Shown: positions 24,101-39,100 of the stretch, piece by piece
Position numbering within the stretch: position 1 is the stretch's first letter
Layout: each line of letters opens with the position of its first letter
Source: Platynereis dumerilii
Lineage: Eukaryota > Annelida > Polychaeta > Phyllodocida > Nereididae
Length of the DNA: 64,000 nucleotides
Direction of reading: 5' to 3'
Assembly (NCBI GenBank): GCA_026936325.1
Contig: JAPTHN010000012.1
Span: forward strand, 41,798,537-41,862,536
Program-made: the position numbers and the translations under genes
Notes under the pieces: model-generated
The model's database searches: none
What the model was told of the DNA's origin: nothing
The model's input: only the letters and a program-made list of their open reading frames with translations

Positions 24101-27100
24101 CACCGATGAGCAGTGAGGCAACATCAGAGGCTGGCACAACAGAGACCTCCCAAGCCACTGAAGTCACATCTGAAACTTCACCATCTGTTTCTACAGAAAC
24201 TACACCGATGAGCAGTGAGGCAACATCAGAGGCTGGCACAACAGAGACCTCCCAAGCCACTGAAGTCACATCTGAAACTTCACCATCTGTTTCTACAGAA
24301 ACTACACCGATGAGCAGTGAGGCAACATCAGAGGCTGGCACAACAGAGACCTCCCAAGCCACTGAAGTCACATCTGAAACTTCACCATCTGTTTCTACAG
24401 AAACTACACCGATGAGCAGTGAGGCAACATCAGAGGCTGGCACAACAGAGACCTCCCAAGCCACTGAAGTCACATCTGAAACTTCACCATCTGTTTCTAC
24501 AGAAACTACACCGATGAGCAGTGAGGCAACATCAGAGGCTGGCACAACAGAGACCTCCCAAGCCACTGAAGTCACATCTGAAACTTCACCATCTGTTTCT
24601 ACAGAAACTACACCGATGAGCAGTGAGGCAACATCAGAGGCTGGCACAACAGAGACCTCCCAAGCCACTGAAGTCACATCTGAAACTTCACCATCTGTTT
24701 CTACAGAAACTACACCGATGAGCAGTGAGGCAACATCAGAGGCTGGCACAACAGAGACCTCCCAAGCCACTGAAGTCACATCTGAAACTTCACCATCTGT
24801 TTCTACAGAAACTACACCGATGAGCAGTGAGGCAACATCAGAGGCTGGCACAACAGAGACCTCCCAAGCCACTGAAGTCACATCTGAAACTTCACCATCT
24901 GTTTCTACAGAAACTACACCGATGAGCAGTGAGGCAACATCAGAGGCTGGCACAACAGAGACCTCCCAAGCCACTGAAGTCACATCTGAAACTTCACCAT
25001 CTGTTTCTACAGAAACTACACCGATGAGCAGTGAGGCAACATCAGAGGCTGGCACAACAGAGACCTCCCAAGCCACTGAAGTCACATCTGAAACTTCACC
25101 ATCTGTTTCTACAGAAACTACACCGATGAGCAGTGAGGCAACATCAGAGGCTGGCACAACAGAGACCTCCCAAGCCACTGAAGTCACATCTGAAACTTCA
25201 CCATCTGTTTCTACAGAAACTACACCGATGAGCAGTGAGGCAACATCAGAGGCTGGCACAACAGAGACCTCCCAAGCCACTGAAGTCACATCTGAAACTT
25301 CACCATCTGTTTCTACAGAAACTACACCGATGAGCAGTGAGGCAACATCAGAGGCTGGCACAACAGAGACCTCCCAAGCCACTGAAGTCACATCTGAAAC
25401 TTCACCATCTGTTTCTACAGAAACTACACCGATGAGCAGTGAGGCAACATCAGAGGCTGGCACAACAGAGACCTCCCAAGCCACTGAAGTCACATCTGAA
25501 ACTTCACCATCTGTTTCTACAGAAACTACACCGATGAGCAGTGAGGCAACATCAGAGGCTGGCACAACAGAGACCTCCCAAGCCACTGAAGTCACATCTG
25601 AAACTTCACCATCTGTTTCTACAGAAACTACACCGATGAGCAGTGAGGCAACATCAGAGGCTGGCACAACAGAGACCTCCCAAGCCACTGAAGTCACATC
25701 TGAAACTTCACCATCTGTTTCTACAGAAACTACACCGATGAGCAGTGAGGCAACATCAGAGGCTGGCACAACAGAGACCTCCCAAGCCACTGAAGTCACA
25801 TCTGAAACTTCACCATCTGTTTCTACAGAAACTACACCGATGAGCAGTGAGGCAACATCAGAGGCTGGCACAACAGAGACCTCCCAAGCCACTGAAGTCA
25901 CATCTGAAACTTCACCATCTGTTTCTACAGAAACTACACCGATGAGCAGTGAGGCAACATCAGAGGCTGGCACAACAGAGACCTCCCAAGCCACTGAAGT
26001 CACATCTGAAACTTCACCATCTGTTTCTACAGAAACTACACCGATGAGCAGTGAGGCAACATCAGAGGCTGGCACAACAGAGACCTCCCAAGCCACTGAA
26101 GTCACATCTGAAACTTCACCATCTGTTTCTACAGAAACTACACCGATGAGCAGTGAGGCAACATCAGAGGCTGGCACAACAGAGACCTCCCAAGCCACTG
26201 AAGTCACATCTGAAACTTCACCATCTGTTTCTACAGAAACTACACCGATGAGCAGTGAGGCAACATCAGAGGCTGGCACAACAGAGACCTCCCAAGCCAC
26301 TGAAGTCACATCTGAAACTTCACCATCTGTTTCTACAGAAACTACACCGATGAGCAGTGAGGCAACATCAGAGGCTGGCACAACAGAGACCTCCCAAGCC
26401 ACTGAAGTCACATCTGAAACTTCACCATCTGTTTCTACAGAAACTACACCGATGAGCAGTGAGGCAACATCAGAGGCTGGCACAACAGAGACCTCCCAAG
26501 CCACTGAAGTCACATCTGAAACTTCACCATCTGTTTCTACAGAAACTACACCGATGAGCAGTGAGGCAACATCAGAGGCTGGCACAACAGAGACCTCCCA
26601 AGCCACTGAAGTCACATCTGAAACTTCACCATCTGTTTCTACAGAAACTACACCGATGAGCAGTGAGGCAACATCAGAGGCTGGCACAACAGAGACCTCC
26701 CAAGCCACTGAAGTCACATCTGAAACTTCACCATCTGTTTCTACAGAAACTACACCGATGAGCAGTGAGGCAACATCAGAGGCTGGCACAACAGAGACCT
26801 CCCAAGCCACTGAAGTCACATCTGAAACTTCACCATCTGTTTCTACAGAAACTACACCGATGAGCAGTGAGGCAACATCAGAGGCTGGCACAACAGAGAC
26901 CTCCCAAGCCACTGAAGTCACATCTGAAACTTCACCATCTGTTTCTACAGAAACTACACCGATGAGCAGTGAGGCAACATCAGAGGCTGGCACAACAGAG
27001 ACCTCCCAAGCCACTGAAGTCACATCTGAAACTTCACCATCTGTTTCTACAGAAACTACACCGATGAGCAGTGAGGCAACATCAGAGGCTGGCACAACAG

Positions 27101-30100
27101 AGACCTCCCAAGCCACTGAAGTCACATCTGAAACTTCACCATCTGTTTCTACAGAAACTACACCGATGAGCAGTGAGGCAACATCAGAGGCTGGCACAAC
27201 AGAGACCTCCCAAGCCACTGAAGTCACATCTGAAACTTCACCATCTGTTTCTACAGAAACTACACCGATGAGCAGTGAGGCAACATCAGAGGCTGGCACA
27301 ACAGAGACCTCCCAAGCCACTGAAGTCACATCTGAAACTTCACCATCTGTTTCTACAGAAACTACACCGATGAGCAGTGAGGCAACATCAGAGGCTGGCA
27401 CAACAGAGACCTCCCAAGCCACTGAAGTCACATCTGAAACTTCACCATCTGTTTCTACAGAAACTACACCGATGAGCAGTGAGGCAACATCAGAGGCTGG
27501 CACAACAGAGACCTCCCAAGCCACTGAAGTCACATCTGAAACTTCACCATCTGTTTCTACAGAAACTACACCGATGAGCAGTGAGGCAACATCAGAGGCT
27601 GGCACAACAGAGACCTCCCAAGCCACTGAAGTCACATCTGAAACTTCACCATCTGTTTCTACAGAAACTACACCGATGAGCAGTGAGGCAACATCAGAGG
27701 CTGGCACAACAGAGACCTCCCAAGCCACTGAAGTCACATCTGAAACTTCACCATCTGTTTCTACAGAAACTACACCGATGAGCAGTGAGGCAACATCAGA
27801 GGCTGGCACAACAGAGACCTCCCAAGCCACTGAAGTCACATCTGAAACTTCACCATCTGTTTCTACAGAAACTACACCGATGAGCAGTGAGGCAACATCA
27901 GAGGCTGGCACAACAGAGACCTCCCAAGCCACTGAAGTCACATCTGAAACTTCACCATCTGTTTCTACAGAAACTACACCGATGAGCAGTGAGGCAACAT
28001 CAGAGGCTGGCACAACAGAGACCTCCCAAGCCACTGAAGTCACATCTGAAACTTCACCATCTGTTTCTACAGAAACTACACCGATGAGCAGTGAGGCAAC
28101 ATCAGAGGCTGGCACAACAGAGACCTCCCAAGCCACTGAAGTCACATCTGAAACTTCACCATCTGTTTCTACAGAAACTACACCGATGAGCAGTGAGGCA
28201 ACATCAGAGGCTGGCACAACAGAGACCTCCCAAGCCACTGAAGTCACATCTGAAACTTCACCATCTGTTTCTACAGAAACTACACCGATGAGCAGTGAGG
28301 CAACATCAGAGGCTGGCACAACAGAGACCTCCCAAGCCACTGAAGTCACATCTGAAACTTCACCATCTGTTTCTACAGAAACTACACCGATGAGCAGTGA
28401 GGCAACATCAGAGGCTGGCACAACAGAGACCTCCCAAGCCACTGAAGTCACATCTGAAACTTCACCATCTGTTTCTACAGAAACTACACCGATGAGCAGT
28501 GAGGCAACATCAGAGGCTGGCACAACAGAGACCTCCCAAGCCACTGAAGTCACATCTGAAACTTCACCATCTGTTTCTACAGAAACTACACCGATGAGCA
28601 GTGAGGCAACATCAGAGGCTGGCACAACAGAGACCTCCCAAGCCACTGAAGTCACATCTGAAACTTCACCATCTGTTTCTACAGAAACTACACCGATGAG
28701 CAGTGAGGCAACATCAGAGGCTGGCACAACAGAGACCTCCCAAGCCACTGAAGTCACATCTGAAACTTCACCATCTGTTTCTACAGAAACTACACCGATG
28801 AGCAGTGAGGCAACATCAGAGGCTGGCACAACAGAGACCTCCCAAGCCACTGAAGTCACATCTGAAACTTCACCATCTGTTTCTACAGAAACTACACCGA
28901 TGAGCAGTGAGGCAACATCAGAGGCTGGCACAACAGAGACCTCCCAAGCCACTGAAGTCACATCTGAAACTTCACCATCTGTTTCTACAGAAACTACACC
29001 GATGAGCAGTGAGGCAACATCAGAGGCTGGCACAACAGAGACCTCCCAAGCCACTGAAGTCACATCTGAAACTTCACCATCTGTTTCTACAGAAACTACA
29101 CCGATGAGCAGTGAGGCAACATCAGAGGCTGGCACAACAGAGACCTCCCAAGCCACTGAAGTCACATCTGAAACTTCACCATCTGTTTCTACAGAAACTA
29201 CACCGATGAGCAGTGAGGCAACATCAGAGGCTGGCACAACAGAGACCTCCCAAGCCACTGAAGTCACATCTGAAACTTCACCATCTGTTTCTACAGAAAC
29301 TACACCGATGAGCAGTGAGGCAACATCAGAGGCTGGCACAACAGAGACCTCCCAAGCCACTGAAGTCACATCTGAAACTTCACCATCTGTTTCTACAGAA
29401 ACTACACCGATGAGCAGTGAGGCAACATCAGAGGCTGGCACAACAGAGACCTCCCAAGCCACTGAAGTCACATCTGAAACTTCACCATCTGTTTCTACAG
29501 AAACTACACCGATGAGCAGTGAGGCAACATCAGAGGCTGGCACAACAGAGACCTCCCAAGCCACTGAAGTCACATCTGAAACTTCACCATCTGTTTCTAC
29601 AGAAACTACACCGATGAGCAGTGAGGCAACATCAGAGGCTGGCACAACAGAGACCTCCCAAGCCACTGAAGTCACATCTGAAACTTCACCATCTGTTTCT
29701 ACAGAAACTACACCGATGAGCAGTGAGGCAACATCAGAGGCTGGCACAACAGAGACCTCCCAAGCCACTGAAGTCACATCTGAAACTTCACCATCTGTTT
29801 CTACAGAAACTACACCGATGAGCAGTGAGGCAACATCAGAGGCTGGCACAACAGAGACCTCCCAAGCCACTGAAGTCACATCTGAAACTTCACCATCTGT
29901 TTCTACAGAAACTACACCGATGAGCAGTGAGGCAACATCAGAGGCTGGCACAACAGAGACCTCCCAAGCCACTGAAGTCACATCTGAAACTTCACCATCT
30001 GTTTCTACAGAAACTACACCGATGAGCAGTGAGGCAACATCAGAGGCTGGCACAACAGAGACCTCCCAAGCCACTGAAGTCACATCTGAAACTTCACCAT

Positions 30101-33100
30101 CTGTTTCTACAGAAACTACACCGATGAGCAGTGAGGCAACATCAGAGGCTGGCACAACAGAGACCTCCCAAGCCACTGAAGTCACATCTGCAACAGGCAG
30201 CACAGCATCTGTTGCAACTGAAACTACAGCATCTGTTGCTACAGAAACTACAATGATGAGCAGTGAGGCTACATCCGCGCCTGGCACAACAGAGACCTCT
30301 CAAGCCACTGAAGTCACATCTGCAACAGGCAGCACAGCATCTGTTGCAACTGAAACTACAGCATCTGTTGCTACAGAAACTACAATGATGAGCAGTGAGG
30401 CTACATCCGTGCCTGGCACAACAGAGACCTCTCAAGCCACTGAAGTCACATCTGCAACAGGCAGCACAGCATCTGTTGCAACTGAAACTACAGCATCTGT
30501 TGCTACAGAAACTACAATGATGAGCAGTGAGGCTACATCCGCGCCTGGCACAACAGAGACCTCTCAAGCCACTGAAGTCATATCTGTTGCAACAGGCAGC
30601 ACAGCATCTGTTGCAACTGAAACTACAGCATCTGTTGCTACAGAAACTACAATGATGAGCAGTGAGGCTACATCCGCGCCTGGCACAACAGAGACCTCTC
30701 AAGCCACTGAAGTCACATCTGCAACAGGCAGCACAGCATCTGTTGCAACTGAAACTACAGCATCTGTTGCTACAGAAACTACAATGATGAGCAGTGAGGC
30801 TACATCCGCGCCTGGCACAACAGAGACCTCTCAAGCCACTGAAGTCACATCTGCAACAGGCAGCACAGCATCTGTTGCAACTGAAACTACAGCATCTGTT
30901 GCTACAGAAACTACAATGATGAGCAGTGAGGCTACATCCGCGCCTGGCACAACAGAGACCTCTCAAGCCACTGAAGTCACATCTGCAACAGGCAGCACAG
31001 CATCTGTTGCAACTGAAACTACAGCATCTGTTGCTACAGAAACTACAATGATGAGCAGTGAGGCAACATCAGAGGCTGGCACAACAGAGACCTCCCAAGC
31101 CACTGAAGTCACATCTGAAACTTCACCATCTGTTTCTACAGAAACTACACCGATGAGCAGTGAGGCAACATCAGAGGCTGGCACAACAGAGACCTCTCAA
31201 GCCACTGAAGTCACATCTGCAACTGGCAGCACAGCATCTGTTGCAACTGAAACTACAGCATCTGTTGCTACAGAAACTACAATGATGAGCAGTGAGGCTA
31301 CATCCGCGCCTGGCACAACAGAGACCTCTCAAGCCACTGAAGTCACATCTGCAACAGGCAGCACAGCATCTGTTGCAACTGAAACTACAGCATCTGTTGC
31401 TACAGAAACTACAATGATGAGCAGTGAGGCTACATCCGCGCCTGGCACAACAGAGACCTCTCAAGCCACTGAAGTCACATCTGCAACAGGCAGCACAGCA
31501 TCTGTTGCAACTGAAACTACAGCATCTGTTGCTACAGAAACTACAATGATGAGCAGTGAGGCTACATCCGCGCCTGGCACAACAGAGACCTCTCAAGCCA
31601 CTGAAGTCACATCTGTTGCAACAGGCAGCACAGCATCTGTTGCAACTGAAACTACAGCATCTGTTGCTACAGAAACTACAATGATGAGCAGTGAGGCTAC
31701 ATCCGCGCCTGGCACAACAGAGACCTCTCAAGCCACTGAAGTCACATCTGCAACAGGCAGCACAGCATCTGTTGCAACTGAAACTACAGCATCTGTTGCT
31801 ACAGAAACTACAATGATGAGCAGTGAGGCTACATCCGCGCCTGGCACAACAGAGACCTCTCAAGCCACTGAAGTCACATCTGCAACAGGCAGCACAGCAT
31901 CTGTTGCAACTGAAACTACAGCATCTGTTGCTACAGAAACTACAATGATGAGCAGTGAGGCTACATCCGCGCCTGGCACAACAGAGACCTCTCAAGCCAC
32001 TGAAGTCACATCTGCAACAGGCAGCACAGCATCTGTTGCAACTGAAACTACAGCATCTGTTGCTACAGAAACTACAATGATGAGCAGTGAGGCTACATCC
32101 GCGCCTGGCACAACAGAGACCTCTCAAGCCACTGAAGTCACATCTGCAACAGGCAGCACAGCATCTGTTGCAACTGAAACTACAGCATCTGTTGCTACAG
32201 AAACTACAATGATGAGCAGTGAGGCTACATCCGCGCCTGGCACAACAGAGACCTCTCAAGCCACTGAAGTCACATCTGCAACAGGCAGCACAGCATCTGT
32301 TGCAACTGAAACTACAGCATCTGTTGCTACAGAAACTACAATGCTGAGCAGTGAGGCTACATCCGCGCCTGGCACAACAGAGACCTCTCAAGCCACTGAA
32401 GTCACATCTGCAACAGGCAGCACAGCATCTGTTGCAACTGAAACTACAGCATCTGTTGCTACAGAAACTACAATGATGAGCAGTGAGGCTACATCCGCGC
32501 CTGGCACAACAGAGACCTCTCAAGCCACTGAAGTCACATCTGCAACAGGCAGCACAGCATCTGTTGCAACTGAAACTACAGCATCTGTTGCTACAGAAAC
32601 TACAATGATGAGCAGTGAGGCTACATCCGCGCCTGGCACAACAGAGACCTCTCAAGCCACTGAAGTCACATCTGCAACAGGCAGCACAGCATCTGTTGCA
32701 ACTGAAACTACAGCATCTGTTGCTACAGAAACTACAATGATGAGCAGTGAGGCTACATCCGCGCCTGGCACAACAGAGACCTCTCAAGCCACTGAAGTCA
32801 CATCTGCAACAGGCAGCACAGCATCTGTTGCAACTGAAACTACAGCATCTGTTGCTACAGAAACTACAATGATGAGCAGTGAGGCTACATCCGCGCCTGG
32901 CACAACAGAGACCTCTCAAGCCACTGAAGTCACATCTGCAACAGGCAGCACAGCATCTGTTGCAACTGAAACTACAGCATCTGTTGCTACAGAAACTACA
33001 ATGATGAGCAGTGAGGCTACATCCGCGCCTGGCACAACAGAGACCTCTCAAGCCACTGAAGTCACATCTGCAACAGGCAGCACAGCATCTGTTGCAACTG

Positions 33101-36100
33101 AAACTACAGCATCTGTTGCTACAGAAACTACAATGATGAGCAGTGAGGCTACATCCGCGCCTGGCACAACAGAGACCTCTCAAGCCACTGAAGTCACATC
33201 TGCAACAGGCAGCACAGCATCTGTTGCAACTGAAACTACAGCATCTGTTGCTACAGAAACTACAATGATGAGCAGTGAGGCTACATCCGCGCCTGGCACA
33301 ACAGAGACCTCTCAAGCCACTGAAGTCACATCTGCAACAGGCAGCACAGCATCTGTTGCAACTGAAACTACAGCATCTGTTGCTACAGAAACTACAATGA
33401 TGAGCAGTGAGGCTACATCCGCGCCTGGCACAACAGAGACCTCTCAAGCCACTGAAGTCACATCTGCAACAGGCAGCACAGCATCTGTTGCAACTGAAAC
33501 TACAGCATCTGTTGCTACAGAAACTACAATGATGAGCAGTGAGGCTACATCCGCGCCTGGCACAACAGAGACCTCTCAAGCCACTGAAGTCACATCTGCA
33601 ACAGGCAGCACAGCATCTGTTGCAACTGAAACTACAGCATCTGTTGCTACAGAAACTACAATGATGAGCAGTGAGGCTACATCCGCGCCTGGCACAACAG
33701 AGACCTCTCAAGCCACTGAAGTCACATCTGCAACAGGCAGCACAGCATCTGTTGCAACTGAAACTACAGCATCTGTTGCTACAGAAACTACAATGATGAG
33801 CAGTGAGGCTACATCCGCGCCTGGCACAACAGAGACCTCTCAAGCCACTGAAGTCACATCTGCAACAGGCAGCACAGCATCTGTTGCAACTGAAACTACA
33901 GCATCTGTTGCTACAGAAACTACAATGATGAGCAGTGAGGCTACATCCGCGCCTGGCACAACAGAGACCTCTCAAGCCACTGAAGTCACATCTGCAACAG
34001 GCAGCACAGCATCTGTTGCAACTGAAACTACAGCATCTGTTGCTACAGAAACTACAATGATGAGCAGTGAGGCTACATCCGCGCCTGGCACAACAGAGAC
34101 CTCTCAAGCCACTGAAGTCACATCTGCAACAGGCAGCACAGCATCTGTTGCAACTGAAACTACAGCATCTGTTGCTACAGAAACTACAATGATGAGCAGT
34201 GAGGCTACATCCGCGCCTGGCACAACAGAGACCTCTCAAGCCACTGAAGTCACATCTGCAACAGGCAGCACAGCATCTGTTGCAACTGAAACTACAGCAT
34301 CTGTTGCTACAGAAACTACAATGATGAGCAGTGAGGCTACATCCGCGCCTGGCACAACAGAGACCTCTCAAGCCACTGAAGTCACATCTGCAACAGGCAG
34401 CACAGCATCTGTTGCAACTGAAACTACAGCATCTGTTGCTACAGAAACTACAATGATGAGCAGTGAGGCTACATCCGCGCCTGGCACAACAGAGACCTCT
34501 CAAGCCACTGAAGTCACATCTGCAACAGGCAGCACAGCATCTGTTGCAACTGAAACTACAGCATCTGTTGCTACAGAAACTACAATGATGAGCAGTGAGG
34601 CTACATCCGCGCCTGGCACAACAGAGACCTCTCAAGCCACTGAAGTCACATCTGCAACAGGCAGCACAGCATCTGTTGCAACTGAAACTACAGCATCTGT
34701 TGCTACAGAAACTACAATGATGAGCAGTGAGGCTACACCCGCGCCTGGCACAACAGAGACCTCTCAAGCCACTGAAGTCACATCTGCAACAGGCAGCACA
34801 GCATCTGTTGCAACTGAAACTACGGCATCTGTTGCTACAGAAACTACAATGATGAGCAGTGAGGCTACATCCGCGCCTGGCACAACAGAGACCTCTCAAG
34901 CCACTGAAGTCACATCTGCAACAGGCAGCACAGCATCTGTTGCAACTGAAACTACAGCATCTGTTGCTACAGAAACTACAATGCTGAGCAGTGAGGCTAC
35001 ATCCGCGCCTGGCACAACAGAGACCTCTCAAGCCACTGAAGTCACATCTGCAACAGGCAGCACAGCATCTGTTGCAACTGAAACTACAGCATCTGTTGCT
35101 ACAGAAACTACAATGATGAGCAGTGAGGCTACATCCGCGCCTGGCACAACAGAGACCTCTCAAGCCACTGAAGTCACATCTGCAACAGGCAGCACAGCAT
35201 CTGTTGCAACTGAAACTACAGCATCTGTTGCTACAGAAACTACAATGATGAGCAGTGAGGCTACATCCGCGCCTGGCACAACAGAGACCTCTCAAGCCAC
35301 TGAAGTCACATCTGCAACAGGCAGCACAGCATCTGTTGCAACTGAAACTACAGCATCTGTTGCTACAGAAACTACAATGATGAGCAGTGAGGCTACATCC
35401 GCGCCTGGCACAACAGAGACCTCTCAAGCCACTGAAGTCACATCTGCAACAGGCAGCACAGCATCTGTTGCAACTGAAACTACAGCATCTGTTGCTACAG
35501 AAACTACAATGATGAGCAGTGAGGCTACATCCGCGCCTGGCACAACAGAGACCTCTCAAGCCACTGAAGTCACATCTGCAACAGGCAGCACAGCATCTGT
35601 TGCAACTGAAACTACAGCATCTGTTGCTACAGAAACTACAATGCTGAGCAGTGAGGCTACATCCGCGCCTGGCACAACAGAGACCTCTCAAGCCACTGAA
35701 GTCACATCTGCAACAGGCAGCACAGCATCTGTTGCAACTGAAACTACAGCATCTGTTGCTACAGAAACTACAATGATGAGCAGTGAGGCTACATCCGCGC
35801 CTGGCACAACAGAGACCTCTCAAGCCACTGAAGTCGCATCTGCAACAGGCAGCACAGCATCTGTTGCAACTGAAACTACAGCATCTGTTGCTACAGAAAC
35901 TACAATGATGAGCAGTGAGGCTACATCCGCGCCTGGCACAACAGAGACCTCTCAAGCCACTGAAGTCACATCTGCAACAGGCAGCACAGCATCTCCTGCA
36001 ACGGAAACTACAGCATCTGTTGCTACAGAAACTACAATGATGAGCAGTGAGGCTACATCCGCGCCTGGCACAACAGAGACCTCTCAAGCCACTGAAGTCG

Positions 36101-39100
36101 CATCTGCAACAGGCAGCACAGCATCTCCTGCAACGGAAACTACAGCATCTGTTGCTACAGAAACTACAATGATGAGCAGTGAGGCTACATCCGCGCCTGG
36201 CACAACAGAGACCTCTCAAGCCACTGAAGTCACATCTGCAACAGGCAGCACAGCATCTGTTGCAACTGAAACTACAGCATCTGTTGCTACAGAAACTACA
36301 ATGATGAGCAGTGAGGCTACATCCGCGCCTGGCACAACAGAGACCTCTCAAGCCACTGAAGTCACATCTGCAACAGGCAGCACAGCATCTGTTGCAACTG
36401 AAACAACAGCATCTGTTGCTACAGAAACTACAATGATGAGCAGTGAGGCTACATCCGCGCCTGGCACAACAGAGACCTCTCAAGCCACCGAAGTCACATC
36501 TGCAACAGGCAGCACAGCATCTGTTGCAACTGAAACTACAGCATCTGTTGCTACAGAAACTACAATGATGAGCAGTGAGGCTACATCCGCGCCTGGCACA
36601 ACAGAGACCTCTCAAGCCACTGAAGTCACATCTGCAACAGGCAGCACAGCATCTGTTGCAACTGAAACTACAGCATCTGTTGCTACAGAAACTACAATGA
36701 TGAGCAGTGAGGCTACATCCGCGCCTGGCACAACAGAGACCTCTCAAGCCACTGAAGTCACATCTGCAACAGGCAGCACAGCATCTGTTGCAACTGAAAC
36801 TACAGCATCTGTTGCTACAGAAACTACAATGATGAGCAGTGAGGCTACATCCGCGCCTGGCACAACAGAGACCTCTCAAGCCACTGAAGTCACATCTGCA
36901 ACAGGCAGCACAGCATCTGTTGCAACTGAAACAACAGCATCTGTTGCTACAGAAACTACAATGATGAGCAGTGAGGCTACATCCGCGCCTGGCACGACAG
37001 AGACCTCTCAAGCCACTGAAGTCACATCTGCAACAGGCAGCACAGCATCTGTTGCAACTGAAACTACAGCATCTGTTGCTACAGAAACTACAATGATGAG
37101 CAGTGAGGCTACATCCGCGCCTGGCACAACAGAGACCTCTCAAGCCACTGAAGTCACATCTGCAACAGGCAGCACAGCATCTGTTGCAACTGAAACTACA
37201 GCATCTGTTGCTACAGAAACTACAATGATGAGCAGTGAGGCTACATCCGCGCCTGGCACAACAGAGACCTCTCAAGCCACTGAAGTCACATCTGCAACAG
37301 GCAGCACAGCATCTGTTGCAACTGAAACTACAGCATCTGTTGCTACAGAAACTACAATGATGAGCAGTGAGGCTACATCCGCGCCTGGCACAACAGAGAC
37401 CTCTCAAGCCACTGAAGTCACATCTGCAACAGGCAGCACAGCATCTGTTGCAACTGAAACTACAGCATCTGTTGCTACAGAAACTACAATGATGAGCAGT
37501 GAGGCTACATCCGCGCCTGGCACAACAGAGACCTCTCAAGCCACTGAAGTCACATCTGCAACAGGCAGCACAGCATCTGTTGCAACTGAAACTACAGCAT
37601 CTGTTGCTACAGAAACTACAATGATGAGCAGTGAGGCTACATCCGCGCCTGGCACAACAGAGACCTCTCAAGCCACTGAAGTCACATCTGCAACAGGCAG
37701 CACAGCATCTGTTGCAACTGAAACTACAGCATCTGTTGCTACAGAAACTACAATGATGAGCAGTGAGGCTACATCCGCGCCTGGCACAACAGAGACCTCT
37801 CAAGCCACTGAAGTCACATCTGCAACAGGCAGCACAGCATCTGTTGCAACTGAAACTACAGCATCTGTTGCTACAGAAACTACAATGATGAGCAGTGAGG
37901 CTACATCCGCGCCTGGCACAACAGAGACCTCTCAAGCCACTGAAGTCACATCTGCAACAGGCAGCACAGCATCTGTTGCAACTGAAACTACAGCATCTGT
38001 TGCTACAGAAACTACAATGATGAGCAGTGAGGCTACATCCGCGCCTGGCACAACAGAGACCTCTCAAGCCACTGAAGTCACATCTGCAACAGGCAGCACA
38101 GCATCTGTTGCAACTGAAACTACAGCATCTGTTGCTACAGAAACTACAATGATGAGCAGTGAGGCTACATCCGCGCCTGGCACAACAGAGACCTCTCAAG
38201 CCACTGAAGTCACATCTGCAACAGGCAGCACAGCATCTGTTGCAACTGAAACTACAGCATCTGTTGCTACAGAAACTACAAGGATGAGCAGTGAGGCTAC
38301 ATCCGCGCCTGGCACAACAGAGACCTCTCAAGCCACTGAAGTCACATCTGCAACAGGCAGCACAGCATCTGTTGCAACTGAAACTACAGCATCTGTTGCT
38401 ACAGAAACTACAATGATGAGCAGTGAGGCTACATCCGCGCCTGGCACAACAGAGACCTCTCAAGCCACTGAAGTCACATCTGCAACAGGCAGCACAGCAT
38501 CTGTTGCAACTGAAACTACAGCATCTGTTGCTACAGAAACTACAATGATGAGCAGTGAGGCTACATCCGCGCCTGGCACAACAGAGACCTCTCAAGCCAC
38601 TGAAGTCACATCTGCAACAGGCAGCACAGCATCTGTTGCAACTGAAACTACAGCATCTGTTGCTACAGAAACTACAATGATGAGCAGTGAGGCTACATCC
38701 GCGCCTGGCACAACAGAGACCTCTCAAGCCACTGAAGTCACATCTGCAACAGGCAGCACAGCATCTGTTGCAACTGAAACTACAGCATCTGTTGCTACAG
38801 AAACTACAATGATGAGCAGTGAGGCTACATCCGCGCCTGGCACAACAGAGACCTCTCAAGCCACTGAAGTCACATCTGCAACAGGCAGCACAGCATCTGT
38901 TGCAACTGAAACTACAGCATCTGTTGCTACAGAAACTACAATGATGAGCAGTGAGGCTACATCCGCGCCTGGCACAACAGAGACCTCTCAAGCCACTGAA
39001 GTCACATCTGCAACAGGCAGCACAGCATCTGTTGCAACTGAAACTACAGCATCTGTTGCTACAGAAACTACAATGATGAGCAGTGAGGCTACACCCGCGC

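Noticed and set aside
15474-30287. 4,937-codon open frame on the minus strand
   Set aside because: Mirror of array A: the 102-bp unit is a multiple of three and one antisense frame lacks a stop. No start context, splice sites or independent domain.
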